Origin: Diadema setosum
Taxonomy: Eukaryota > Echinodermata > Echinoidea > Diadematoida > Diadematidae
Length of the DNA stretch: 64,000 nt
Reading direction: 5' to 3'
Assembly (NCBI GenBank): GCA_033980235.1
Contig: CM067062.1
Span: 16,621,301 to 16,685,300 of the forward strand
In this document: in pieces, positions 35,163 to 46,900 of the stretch
How positions within the stretch are numbered: the stretch's first letter is position 1
Layout: each line of letters begins with the position of its first letter
The notes under the pieces: generated by a model
The model's input: only the letters and a program-made list of their open reading frames with translations
What the model was told of the DNA's origin: nothing
Databases searched by the model: none
Made by a program: the position numbers and the translations under genes

Positions 35163-35479
35163 CTGTAGAAAAGAAACACCACAGAGAGAAAGAAAAGATA
35201 AGAATAATTAGATATTGAATGACAAGTTCCACGTCTTTCAAGAGATATTTTCACATATATATATCGCACATAGTAATACCAACGTCCTTGTTGACAAAAT
35301 GATATCTGTGCACCTCTTACTGTGAATGCGACTCTCTATTTGAGTTTTGGTCCATAGCAGGTCATGACTTTTTAAACTTTAGTTTTTGAAATTTTCTGAG
35401 AGAACTTTTTGGTCAATAAATGCCATTTTGATTTATCATTCATTTCTAGCATTTAAATATCACCACAGATATATTCATG

Positions 35480-35816
35480 CAGTATCGCTCATGATAACTC
35501 TTATGAAAGAGCATACAATTCTATGAGAAATCTGAAGTTTTTTGTTTTTTTTTAATGAAAATTGGTTTTGAAATGGCTGCTTTATCCAAAAACAAAGAGG
35601 TCGTGATTAAAGGTGGGACCCATCTAATATTAGGGTCACTTTGTTTTACTTTGCTTTTGGATGTCTCAGCCATTCAAAAACCAATTTTCATCAAATAAAC
35701 TTTGAATTCCTCTTAGCATTTCATTTTCTTTGATATTTCATAAATGGTTTCTAATCATCTCGCAAGAAGTTAAATTCTGAATCCCCAAGTCAACCAAAAT
35801 TATACCATCCCTTTAA
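35480..35816. mobile_element. Long-arm foldback MITE (TTAAAGGG family), copy lacking one terminus
   Basis: The right end, reverse-complemented, is TTAAAGGGATGGTATAATTTTGG. The arms GATGAAAATTGGTTTTTGAATGGCTGAGA and their inverted partner near 35555-35600 can pair. It is the same family as 53467-53858. The left terminus is degraded, so the left border is approximate. It lies just upstream of the 35111-35162 exon in gene orientation. Confidence 0.6.
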
Positions 35817-35829
35817 TACAGTGCAGTCA

Positions 35830-37050
35830 GCCATTACCACGGCAACATGTTACAACAAGCCAAGAGTTTATGAAAAAGACACTGAACTGAGGGAAAATCA
35901 TTCTTTGAATTTCTATTTTCGGTGTCTTCTGAAGTCACAATGAGAAGGTCTGTCAGTCGAGTCAGTTCCACTGATTTCTGTGGGAACAGAGTGTGCACAA
36001 AAATGTGGCATTGCATTTGTCAAAAATTGTCCAAATAAATTGAATTGCTCTCACTACAGATAGCTGTAATACGAAGATCAGCAAAGAAAGAAGAAAATCA
36101 GTTCCATGACAGAGATATAGACAAAGAGATTGCTTGTCTGTGATGAAGAGTCTGAGAAAACCGGGAGAAATGGATCCAGCTTGAGAGGAAGGAAAACAAA
36201 TATGGCTAGAAATGAACATGATAACAAGATATGGGACACAACAAAAGTTTTCTTCTACATATTTTCCAGCAGTTTCACAAGTGGAGTAGGGGCCATTAGC
36301 ATACATATTCCTCCGATCATTTTTCCAAGGCGTGTTATATGTATCCATTTTGGGAGTGGTTCCCTTCAGGTTTTAGTGGTGCTGACAAATGCAAGGCAGA
36401 CATTTGGGGATTAATGTCACTGTATATTGGAGGCATGGAGTGACTAGGGTCTAAGACAGATGGAGGTGGTGGGGAGGGGGTTGGGAAGAGAACCGCTGAG
36501 CCGCTACATCAAAAGCTGCAACATCAGGACATATGATCCTTCGACATGCCGAGGTAATGACTCATGTTAGGTCAATTAAGACATATCAAAGAGAATCAAA
36601 TCATTTTTTTTTCTCTTCTACCTCTCTCAGGTATAAATTCTTCTGGACATGTTTTTCTCACCTCTTCAACTGACGCCTTCTTTCTCATTTGTGTGTGTAA
36701 GGGAATAGCTTGGGAACATCTAACCAGTACTTCCTAACATGTCTACCACTTTTTTGTTTCTTGGCTGTCGTCACATATATGTATCTATCCAATAAGCCCA
36801 ATCTGTCCAATATGTCTTCATTCAATCATTAAAAATGTATCTTTTCATCTCTTTACTAAACTGTCTGTGTTTTTCATATTCATGAAATAATTGATAAATA
36901 GCACTGTAGGATGGAATAACTCACATATCATCTATAAGTATCATTTGCCAAGAGGAAAGATGCATATGATTCCCCCTCATGCACACTATATCATACTCCT
37001 TTCTACCACATCATCCAACTGAGGATCTTTCTCAACACTTCCCCCCCCCC
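35830..37050. other. Non-coding, nothing recognised
   Basis: Presumed first intron of the TRAF4-like gene. AT-rich; the ORFs at 35962-36414 overlap on both strands without recognisable similarity. Confidence 0.45.
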
Positions 37051-37052
37051 CA

Positions 37053-37147
37053 TTAACCCGTAGAAGATGGCGAGTCCCAAGTTTACGCGGGAAGATGTCT
37101 ATGGGAAATGCGTGTTGTAGCAAAATCCGTCCGTCCTCAATGGTAAT
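37053..37147. mobile_element. 94-bp TTAA-type MITE, copy B
   Basis: It starts TTAACCCGTAGAAGATGGCG and ends CGTCCTCAATGGTAAT. It shares GAGTCCCAAGT, ATGTCTATGGGAAAT and TAGCAAAATC with copy A. It is preceded by a C-run and followed 26 bp later by another TTAA-type MITE. Confidence 0.7.
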
Positions 37148-37173
37148 AAGTTTGTGTCTCTCTGTCTTATGAT

Positions 37174-37541
37174 TTAAAGGTACTGTTTACCATTGGGAGT
37201 GGTGATTTAAAAAAATGTTTGAGTTTACATATTTGATGCATATGTGTTGGTCAGTCATATCACAAAACACCACACCATGTAAAAATTTTGCAATAAAGCC
37301 TAAAATAAAGGGAGATATCACTATTTTTCTGACTAAACCGTAACTGTAGATGGTTTAGTCTAGAAACATTTTTATTATAACTATTGTTCACATTTTGTAC
37401 ATTTAACAATACTTAGCATTAATCATACTGATTCAAATTTTTACATTGGTTGCTTCTATCCCTAACTCACATTATAGAACTATTTTGAAGTACTAAATCT
37501 GGGTTTTTGTTTCATCTACTAAAGGTAAATAATGCCTTTAA
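37174..37541. mobile_element. 368-bp TTAA-flanked MITE, copy 2
   Basis: It starts TTAAAGGTACTGTTTACC and its right end, reverse-complemented, reads TTAAAGGCATTATTTACC. It is colinear with 24874-25242 along its whole length with scattered substitutions, so both descend from one family in the same orientation. Confidence 0.8.
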
Positions 37542-37544
37542 GTC

Positions 37545-40500
37545 TTCTATGCCCACCACATCTATTACTGCAAAACCTCTTCCAGCAATACGCACCTACT
37601 GAACTCTTTCAATAAAAAGAGTAAACTTATTGGAATCGAGAAAAACAGACAAAGATGAACAGACAGACAGACAAACAGATTAACAGAGAGACAGACATAT
37701 GGAATAATGAGAGTGAAAGAAAGTTGACAAGCTGGAAAGAAAGGGAAAACATGAAAACTTCGATATCAAAGGTTTCACAATACGTCACATGACCCTACAC
37801 AGATATGACAAGATGCCTTCTTCGATAGCATCTCTCCGGCTGGAATTTCCAATTTACAGCCCGCAATCCCTCCCAGCGGCCAGAATCAGTTTTCTTCATG
37901 GCAGATTAATCGCCGCAGATATTGGCACCTGACAGTGCGATGCGACGGGATTGGACGGCTGAAATACAGTGGGACGGGAAGCAGAGAGAGAGAGAGATAG
38001 ATAGATATAGAGAAGAGGGTAGATGGAATGAGCCATCCTATACATTGGTGATTAATACGAGCAAGATTTGTTGGGATTAACTCTTGTTTATTTTCTTCCA
38101 CAATGAATGAATGATGACACATTTGGCAACTGACACGAAGTTTTCTTAAGGGGATCAGTTTAAAGAAATTGTCATTCTTATCCTTGCAGATATAACATTA
38201 CATCCTTTTGGTTTCGTGTAGACTTTGGGCCGAGATGCTCGGTTACCATGGAATGAAGTTGGTTTCAGTGCACCGGTGCATCCAGTGTATCTGCTCATAA
38301 GATGCTGAGAGATTTGTTTATTGAATAAAGATTAAGTGTCCTTACTCGAGCATCATGGAAGATTGGTTCAGGTATCATGTATGCTACCGCTCCTGTGAAA
38401 TACAATCATATACAGAATATATCATCTACTCATCTAATGAAAAAAGTGTACCAAGAAGAATTTTTCTTTCTGTTTAAGAATCTTAAACCCGGGACTTTGT
38501 ACATCCTGGCCTACCGTTCATATGTAAACATTGTGTGCTTGTTATGTACAAGTTGATTGGCTTTTTAGTCATTTTATGTAGTAAATCAATTCTCAGGAAA
38601 ATGAATATCTGGAGGAGGGAAACTTATATCCACAAGAATTAAATTCCAGAAAGGTAATCATCAATTGTATGTCACCATTACACTTTCAAACTATGTAAAC
38701 CTTGGGATGTAACTCTTTTGAGTCCTCTTCAGGTTCAGCAATTTTAGCATGGCTGATAGCACACAAGAGTATTTACCTACACATTGTTGAAATGTCACAA
38801 TACTTTTTTTCACAGATGTATCAATGTATCATGACAAAGAGACGGCGGCTTATGCGGGATGTTTACGTTACTCTCAAAGGCTGAGGGAGAAACTAGAATT
38901 TTGTAGTTGTGCCCATAAGTATACTGGCTTTGGGCAATTAAGTATAAAATGTCTATAAACCAAGACCACTCCTAGTCTTGTGGTCAGACACAAAATGAAA
39001 GATATGAAAGAGCAGCTTGCATGTGCAGGTATTTGGAATATAATGCCTTACACTGCATGTCTTCTCTACCTATAAAATGACAAAGTTAAAAAAAAATAGA
39101 AAATAAAGTTTGAATTGTATTGAATTGAATTGAAAAAAAAAAGAGAAAATGGTGCCAAATATAACTTGTAGTCAATTGCTTCACAGCTGTGGTTTTTCTC
39201 TGTTTTTCTCAAATCTTAATCCCCGCTTCCATAACCATTACTTTCAAATCAACCCTTGCCCTTTCCTAACCTTGTTAAGTCTCACATGCCAGAGGCTGAC
39301 CTCTGACATATTTTCATTGCTGAATTATATGATTTCAAAACTAGCATACTGCTGATTACCCATGAAATTGATGCCTTTTTCACTTACCCTGAAAAGACTG
39401 AAATGAAAATATGACCAAAAATAAAAAAATAAAATCTAAATCACTTTGCAACTGACATCAATAGCTCTGCTGATGTCTATTTCCTTGTTGTTGTTGAGGT
39501 TTTTTACGTTTTGTCTTTGAAAAAAAAAAATATTTCAATGGAGTGTTCTAAAAGTCATCATCATATAGATCACATGACATTGTCATATGTCCCTGATTTC
39601 CAATGGATACAGAAGTTAGCTGAAATGCCATTGTTCATCAAAACATCACAATTTAACATGTTGGAGTCGTCTGTCTCCAGAGTTCAAATATAAAAGAAAA
39701 AGAGGGGCCAAGTTGTTGAACTCTCATGCTATGTGAACAGCCTGTGACCTTTTAAGAACATAAATTTCCCAATGATATCACGGCACCTCAAAATAACATT
39801 AATTTTGCCCTGCCTAACTGTACTTTTAAGTGAAAAATCTTCATATTCCACCAGAAGTTTTTGAAAGCAAACAGTTGATAACAGCATAAGCTGGAGTTTT
39901 ATTGATTATTGAAAACAATGATGACATCATAATATTACATTTATACCATTGACAAGTTTAAGGATACTATCATCCATGAAACCATGAATCATTTTGTAGC
40001 TGTATGACTTGAGAGAATTAAAATCATCTTGATGACATATTGACAAAATGCAAAAGTAGATACAAGTTTTCACATTCAATCAAGGACTTGGTCGACAGTG
40101 AAGATTTCATGATACCATCAAAGTCAATGCATTGCATCCACGCTTTGGGGATACTGATCATATGTTGAAAGCAGTGAGAAACTTGCATACTATTTTTATA
40201 ACCAGGACGTGACAAGAGTATTCATATCTTGGTGACGTGCATGCCACAAAGGAGTCTGAGACACAAACTATTTCCAGGTCTACAGCCCTGCAGCCATCCT
40301 CGCTCCCTGGATTGCGCTAAATAAACCCTCAGTATGAATGTCAAGTCCAGGCGCTGGCCTTATTATGACCCATATACAACTACCCAAACAAATAGTCCAT
40401 TTTCCACTCCAGCAAACCTCTATGCACACTTCACAGCCGAAAACATCGGCAGGCACAAAGGGACGGAGGGAAAAATCTGGTATGGGCAAACATCTGTTCT

Positions 40501-40880
40501 CTGTCTGATACAGAAATATCTCAGAATACACATCGACACAATGTATTGCTACAGCCCCGGTGCTACGGTGCAATTAACTCACTGATAAGAGGCCAAAGCT
40601 TTTGAATTCTTAACGGTCATCGAAGCGCTGTGCGGAGGGAAGGACAAAAAATCTCGAAAGTTCACCTCCTCGTATCTCCCTTATTTTACCACCAAATCCC
40701 TTGAAACTTCACACATATATCATATATGAAGATATCATCCTTCATATGATTTTTGGGCGAAAACGCTGATGTATCTTTCGAGATATGCGTATTTTTCTGC
40801 TTGAGTCGACTGTGGGAAAGGGTTACGATTTTTTCCCGACACAAGTCTGCGCCTGCATGAATATGCATTTGATCAACATA
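37545..40880. other. Non-coding, no gene recognised
   Basis: AT-rich DNA left of the retrotransposon. A minus-strand exon-like segment at 38346-38395 and a possible LINE tail at 39105-39135 are discussed elsewhere. ORFs at 40280-40585 on both strands have no recognisable similarity. Confidence 0.45.
39105..39135 (+). repeat. TTGAA-type pentamer tail (possible LINE 3' end)
   Basis: GAATTGTATTGAATTGAATTGA followed by A-rich sequence. A perfect hairpin GACCAC...GTGGTC lies about 130 bp upstream (38965-38986). Similar tails occur at 50398-50432 and 56862-56882. Confidence 0.35.
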
Positions 40881-41140
40881 TTACTAGTGTAAGACCCAAA
40901 ATTGTGTCTATCTCCCCACTCCTCACTTTCCCACTGTAGATGTCCTTGCGGTGCATTATGAGGCACTACGGACTGATTTATTTGGAAAGTGGTCAGTCCC
41001 CACTGACCCATGCCACCCACCGATTATGAGCCCCTTTGTTTAGACTTCTCCCTAAAACACTTGACCGGCACATTCCTTTGTGCTGAGACCACTATTACAT
41101 AATAGTGAGTTCATTCATAAACTCTCATGACCAAATATGG

Positions 41141-41147
41141 TATAAAG
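41141..41147 (+). promoter_or_regulatory. TATA box of the 5' LTR
   Basis: TATAAAG, 253 bp into the LTR; the equivalent in the 3' LTR is at 48832. It would start genomic RNA about 30 bp downstream (inference). Confidence 0.55.
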
Positions 41148-41457
41148 ACTTTCCCCTTCCCAAATTTGGATTGCCTTCTAAGAAATATCCTGCATATGTA
41201 TTAGTGAATAATAATCTCCTCCTTCATTTTATGTAAAGTAACAACGATAATATATTCACAAGTTTAAGTATAAATTTCCCTGCAAATCCACACTCTTAGT
41301 TCTTGTTCAGCCAAACTTACACTGGTTCGGCCAGACCTCTTGCCACCCGGCAGAGGGATATCAGCGATACACTCTAGCCCCGATTGGGAGCATACCAGGG
41401 AGTGCCAAGTGGTCATATATTGAGATTGTACTTTCACCAAGTTCCTGTATTACTACA

Positions 41458-41463
41458 AATAAA
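41458..41463 (+). terminator. LTR polyadenylation signal
   Basis: AATAAA about 317 bp after the TATA box in the 5' LTR; the working copy would be the equivalent at 49149-49154 in the 3' LTR. Confidence 0.55.
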
Positions 41464-41728
41464 GTATACATTCTGGCTGAACTGTACTTTCCTTCGCGTC
41501 TCTTCGTCATCATTATCATTGTGTCATCCAGCTGAGACTGTCATCGCACATTCTACTGAACTGTTATACATTTATAGTAACACTCAGTTATACAAGTGTT
41601 ACGAGTGGTGACTTTGCATTATTATCATCGTCGTGATCCTGATACTTATACTCCAGTGACACTCGCCTACAAAGTCCACGCATACCACATACTACAACAA
41701 TCCAATCAAAAACACCCGAGTGTTACAG

Positions 41729-41759
41729 TGGTGGCAGCGGTGGGATTCGAACCCACGCC
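41729..41759 (+). promoter_or_regulatory. Primer-binding site, complementary to tRNA-Leu over 31 nt
   Basis: One base after the LTR the sequence starts TGGTGGCAGCGGTGGGATTC and continues through GAACCCACGCC. This is the complement of the 3' end, including CCA and the whole T arm, of animal tRNA-Leu (AAG type) as I remember it. The match is much longer than the usual 18 nt. Two further TGGTGGCAGC copies follow at 41771 and 41818. Confidence 0.85.
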
Positions 41760-42709
41760 ATCGAAATGACTGGTGGCAGCGGTAAAGCGGAGCCATCTAC
41801 CCGCTCGACGTTACTCTTGGTGGCAGCAGCAAAACGGTGACCTGCAACCCGTTGGCGTGATTGACTACTCGTCGTGCTGCTGATCATCCGGATGTCAACT
41901 TATATGAGCCCGGTATGTTTCCTGCATATTGTACAATTGTACGATAATTTTTGAACGCTTTGCTGCTGTTGACTAACTCAGGTTAGTCAGTGTTCCCGTC
42001 TACTCTGTCTGTGTTTCCTGTTCAACTCTCTTGGTCATCTCTTCTCATCAACTTTCTGGGATCCTGTTCATCTTCTTCCTGTCTACCTTCGGCTTCTACC
42101 TGACGATCTTCTGTGCCTGACGATCTTCTGTCAACCCATCTTCCCTCTACTGTGGTCATCATCCTCATCCTGTCTCTGGACTTGTGCTACGTGAAGCTCC
42201 GCCTGCAAGGAAGCTGCCTTCGTGGGCTCCTCAACACAGTCTTCCCGGCAAACCTCGCCTGTTCATCTGTCACTTCTCTCCAGATTGTTAAGTCTACTCT
42301 CGAACTTTATTTTCCCTCTTTCTATATTATTTCTATTGTATGAATTATATTGCATTTTTTTTTGTGTGTGTGTATAGTACCATACGTTCTATTTTAAGTT
42401 TTTATGTTAGCTGTCATTATCACTGCATTCCATGATTTATACATATATAGATATAGGTATTGTGATAGCTTATAGTAGTATATCATATAGTTTGTTTTCT
42501 TTGCTTTACATTATACTACCCCTCCCTTTGTAGCAGCTGTTTTTATTTGTGTTGTCGGCAGACACTTTAACTAAGCATAGTACATGTGATTCCATAGCTT
42601 TGCATTGCAAAGTTATAGTGCTCTCATCTTCCTTCAGTTCCCTGATCCGTTTTCATAGTTTTATTTCTCGTAGCCTTTTTGTCACTTTCGTTATTTGGTT
42701 ACTTTCACA
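41760..42709 (+). other. Retrotransposon 5' leader
   Basis: About 950 nt between the primer-binding site and the gag ATG. It holds two more partial primer-site copies near its start, then pyrimidine-rich, low-complexity text. The ORF at 42113-42343 shows no domain. Packaging or IRES functions would be expected here but nothing can be shown. Confidence 0.6.
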
Positions 42710-43930
42710 ATGCCTGACTCTGACATTGGTTCTACCTCCCCCTCCCTCCCTGGTGCTTTTGTCCCCATCCAAATCCCCCCATCCTTTTCGGGTGATGGCA
42801 CCACTGATTTTCGCCAGTGGTGTCGACGCTTGGAAGTAGCAATTGATGCATGTCCCAGTTCAGATAATATTGATATGGCAAAACTGTTAGGGTCCCGTCT
42901 GCAGGGCGCTGCGTTCGCAGTTTGGGATGCTTTCCCTGCAGCAACTAAACAAGACTTCAAGAAGGCCAAAGAGCAACTTGAGAGAATTTTCTCAAAACAA
43001 GATGAGGTTACCTCTTTCCGTAGAATGCTAAATGCTCGCCCCAGACAACCAAATGAACCCCTAGAAGTTTTTTTGTCGGAATTAAACCGCCTGACAACTC
43101 TAGCCTTCCCCAAATTAGATACTGCCGCCCGTGAGGACGAAATTTTTCGGAGATTTGTGGCTGGTCTCAGCCCAGATATGCAGGCAAAATGCCATGAGCA
43201 TGGCGCTCGAAATACCGACGAAGCGCTGAGCATAGCTCAACGCATTGAGCGTGCATCAGAATCACTAAAATTTTCCTCTCCTTTCTCTTCACAACCCAAC
43301 CACAACCATGTTGCTGCTACTGCAACTGCTCCTTGCGATCCTCTTGACAAAATTTTAAAACGAATCGACTCTCTTCAATTGTCAGTCCATGCCCTACAAT
43401 CACAATATGACTCATTTCAGACTGCTCAGAGCGACGCATCTCGTTCCCGTCCTCGTTATCGTCCTGATTACACCCGGTCTCATTCTCGTGATCGTTACCG
43501 CTCCCCTTCTGTCCATGACCGTCATGATAGCTTCTATGGTGATACATATCATCGCCAGTCATACCCCCGACCTCGATCACCGACTCCCGACCGACGACAT
43601 TATTCCCCTATGCCGCCCTCCCGCGGACGAAGCCCAAGCCCATGCCCCACTCGTCGCCATAGCGACAATTACACTGCCGATCCCTATTCGCGTGATTACC
43701 CTGCGTCACAGCGCGATTCTCCCCGCTACAGTTATAGCTCGCGTTACTCAGACGATAGACGTCATGACGATAGACGTCGTGACGATGTACAGTCGCGTTA
43801 CCCAGAAGATAGACGTCGAGACGATGTCCAGTATCGTCATCGATCTCAAAGCCCTTCCTCCCGATCAATGCCTAGTGCAATGCGCCGCAATTCTCCTGCC
43901 CGCGTATCATTTCAGAACCAGGGAAACTAA
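42710..43930 (+). CDS. gag: Retrotransposon Gag polyprotein
   Basis: 406 codons. The start is the ATG at 42710 (MPDSDIGSTS); the frame is open from a TTG 15 nt earlier, which is unlikely to be used. The first about 200 residues are a retrotransposon-type capsid domain: FSGDGTTDFRQW near the start, then WDAFPAA, the basic KKAKEQLERIF stretch and a Leu/Pro-rich helix region. The last about 150 residues are not a CCHC zinc knuckle but an unusual Arg/Ser/Asp/Tyr-rich tail with RS, RY and DDRR repeats, which presumably binds RNA by charge. Gag forms the particle that packages the element's RNA. The stop TAA at 43928 directly follows a GGGAAAC slippery heptamer, so part of translation should shift into pol. 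Confidence 0.92.
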   Translation: MPDSDIGSTSPSLPGAFVPIQIPPSFSGDGTTDFRQWCRRLEVAIDACPSSDNIDMAKLLGSRLQGAAFAVWDAFPAATKQDFKKAKEQLERIFSKQDEVTSFRRMLNARPRQPNEPLEVFLSELNRLTTLAFPKLDTAAREDEIFRRFVAGLSPDMQAKCHEHGARNTDEALSIAQRIERASESLKFSSPFSSQPNHNHVAATATAPCDPLDKILKRIDSLQLSVHALQSQYDSFQTAQSDASRSRPRYRPDYTRSHSRDRYRSPSVHDRHDSFYGDTYHRQSYPRPRSPTPDRRHYSPMPPSRGRSPSPCPTRRHSDNYTADPYSRDYPASQRDSPRYSYSSRYSDDRRHDDRRRDDVQSRYPEDRRRDDVQYRHRSQSPSSRSMPSAMRRNSPARVSFQNQGN

Positions 43931-43961
43931 AACAAGCTGAGAGCACGGGTCACCTGTCAGC
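43921..43961 (+). promoter_or_regulatory. -1 programmed frameshift signal between gag and pol
   Basis: GGGAAAC (43921-43927) is in the correct register: the gag frame reads CAG GGA AAC TAA, giving X-XXY-YYZ with G, A, C. It is followed by an 8-nt spacer and a hairpin (GCTGA 43936-43940 with TCAGC 43957-43961, plus an inner CGGG/CCTG). pol is open in frame -1 from 43876, overlapping the gag end by 55 nt. Confidence 0.85.
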
Positions 43962-46900
43962 ATCCTCCACTGAGACCCAACCCCGCCCTTCCCCTCCCCC
44001 CTCTATTTCATCTCGTCTATTGATCTCCATTGGTTCAACCGCGATACATGCTCTTGTCGATACTGGTGCAACACTGTCACTCATTGATGAGCAACTTCGC
44101 TTTTCTCTCCCCTCACTCTCTTCCCGACCATATCTATCATTGCCTACTCCCATCAAAGCTGTTTCGGGTGATGTTGTAGATACATTAGGCTCTATTTTGG
44201 TTGACTTTTCTTCTCACTCGGCTCAATTTTCACACCATTTTCAGGTTGCACGTGGAATTCATCCTCAAGTCATCTTGGGATGGGATTTCCTATGTGCTCA
44301 TCAGGCTTGCTTAGACTTGAATCAAGGCTCTATTTCACTGTCATCTATTTCCCTCCCTTTCGTAGAACCTGCCCTTACTGTTCCACTAGTTGTGTCCGCA
44401 GTCGTCGATGTCGAAGTTGTTATCCCTCCTTGGAGTGAAACAGTCCTCCCCATCTCCCTTGGCGAGACTTTTGTCAATTCTTCATCAGACATTGATGGTG
44501 TGCTTGAACCTACTAATGAGTTGCCTGTTGTTGTTGCATGTACTCTCTCCTCAGTAGTTGATGGTGCAATCCCAGTTCGTGTCGCAAATCCGACATCATC
44601 GTCGATCACGTTGTACCCTGGGATGCCGCTAGGTGAATTTCACCCCCTCCTCGGCCGCTCTGGAGAACAATATTGTGCTTCGAATGTCACTCAGCCTATC
44701 CCCTCTACCAACTCTCACACCTCTCCCTCATTCTATCTCTCTTCAACATCATTGACTTCTGATGAACGTGCTCAGGTTACTGCTCTGCTCAATGAATATG
44801 CAGATGTTTTCAGCCAGTCTGCTGATGATTATGGTCGCACTGATCTTGTTCAACATGTCATCCCTACTGACACCGCTCCTCCCATTCGACAACGTGCATA
44901 CCGGACTTCTCCCAACATTCGCCAAGAAATCAAACAGCAATGTGATCGCCTGCTTGAGGCTGGAGTTATTGAACCTAGTTCTAGCCCTTGGAGCTCACCT
45001 GTTGTCATGGTGAAGAAAAAGTCTGGTTCATATCGGTTCTGTGTTGACTATCGCAAGTTGAATAGAGTTACATGTCCTGATTCCCATCCTCTCCCCAGAA
45101 TTGATGACACGCTTGATGCACTTGCTGGAAATGTCTATTTCAGTACGATAGATTTGTCCAGTGGGTATTGGCAAGTTGCTATGGACCCGGATGACAAACC
45201 AAAAACTGCTTTCACTACAGGTACTGATTTGTATCAATTCACTGTGATGCCCATGGGACTTCGAAACGCCCCATCTACCTTCCAACGACTCATGCAATTA
45301 GTTTTGCGTGGTTTGCACTGGGATTCTGTGCTGGTCTATCTTGATGACATAATCATATTTGGCCGCACATTTGATGAGAAACTTGGTCGATTGCGTGCAG
45401 TGTTTGATCGTCTTCGGTCAGCTGGTCTCAAACTACGTCCTGACAAGTGTACTTTCTTTCAGAAGCAAGTTACATTCCTCGGCCATGTCATTTCAGCTGC
45501 TGGTGTCCTCCCTGACCCTACCAACATTGACAAGGTACGTTCATGGCCCACCCCTCGCAATGTCACTGAACTTCGAGCTTTCCTGGGTTTGTGTTCGTAT
45601 TACCGCCGATTTGTGAAGAACTTTGCGCATGTAGCTCGATCGCTATATGCACTGACAATGAAAGGTGCCTTGTTTGAGTGGTCAGATGAGTGCGAACAAG
45701 CATTTCGCACATTGCGAGACACACTCACTTCACCCCCGATCATGTCATTCCCTGTCTTTTCTGAACCATTCACACTTCATACTGACGCATCAAACTTTGC
45801 AATAGGTGCAGTATTGACGCAACGCCTCAATGGCAAGGAACATGTCATAGCGTATGCTAGTCGTGCGTTGTCGCAAACTGAGCGACGTTGGTCTACCTAT
45901 GATCGTGAATTGTGGGCAATAGTTTGGTCTGTACGTCATTTCCGCCACTATCTGCTGACTTCCCCATTTACCATCATCACAGATCACAAGCCTCTTGTTG
46001 GCCTCAGGCGGCTGCCTGTTGGTCACGACTCTGGCACAGCAACTTCACGACGTAGCCGATGGGCCCTCGAGCTAGAGACGTTCGATTGGGTCATCGAACA
46101 TCGTGATGGTGCTCGTCATGCCAATGCCGACGCATTGTCTCGTGTCCCACCTCCACCTGAACCACCTGAACCTCCTATCATATCTGTCGTCTCCATCCCT
46201 CCATCTCATTCACTACCTCCCCTCTCATCATCTCCACCTATCTCATCATCATCATGTTCATGTCACCATTCCTCACTTGTTTCCCCTCCTCCGACCCAAA
46301 CTGACAATCCTGCTGTCACAACTGACCCCACCCCCAGCCTGCCCTCACAAACGGCAACACCTCCTGGTACTGGTAATCTTGATACACTGTGTGCATCATT
46401 GTTGGCTGATGGTCATCGTCTCCATCAAGCACAACAATCTGACCCCACTTTGAGCAAAGTAATGTCTTGGATTCGATCTGGTTCCATTCCCCCTCGATCT
46501 GCCATCCCTAGGTATGAAATTCCCCTGCGTAAATTTCATAGTGAACTTGAACGCTTAGAAATTCATGACGGACTGCTATGTCGCATTCGACGCCTCCCTT
46601 CAGGCGCTATGAACAGACAAGTTGTCATTCCACATTCACTCATCCCATTGGTGCTCTCTATCCTCCATGGTGGACCACTATCTGGTCATTTCAGTGCTGA
46701 TAAAGTCTTACAGAAGGCTGATCAGATGTGTTACTGGCCTGGAATGCGTAGCGACATTGCAGATTTTTGCAACCGCTGCCTCCCATGTCAGGTAAGGCGC
46801 AACCCTGTCCCTGCTCACAGAGCCCCCCTCAAACCCATCCCCTCCTCCCGTCCCTTTCAGCGCATTGGTGTTGACATAACTGAGTTACCCCTCACCCCTC

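Larger units (their letters stand above)
40888..41727 (+). repeat. 5' LTR
   Basis: It begins TGTAAGACCC and ends GTGTTACA, giving the short TGTAA/TTACA inverted ends of an LTR. It holds a TATA box (41141) and a polyadenylation signal (41458). Identical to the 3' LTR except for one base. Confidence 0.97.

Noticed and set aside
38346..38395. Exon-like minus-strand segment between ACAG and GTAAGG reading AYMIPEPIFHDAR
   Set aside because: Short, no match to the missing RING exon, and no cysteines; splice-like ends of this quality are expected by chance.
40883..40887. 5-bp duplication ACTAG for the retrotransposon
   Set aside because: Both LTRs end in ACA, so the final A belongs to the LTR; the supported duplication is CTAG (4 bp).
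42691..43940. Alternative ORFs on both strands over gag (180, 87, 86 and 183 codons)
   Set aside because: Shadows of the repetitive, Arg/Ser-rich gag sequence in other frames.
44020..44022. TTG at 44020 as an independent pol start
   Set aside because: The frame is open upstream to 43876 and a -1 slippery signal explains expression as a Gag-Pol fusion; no ATG is suitably placed.
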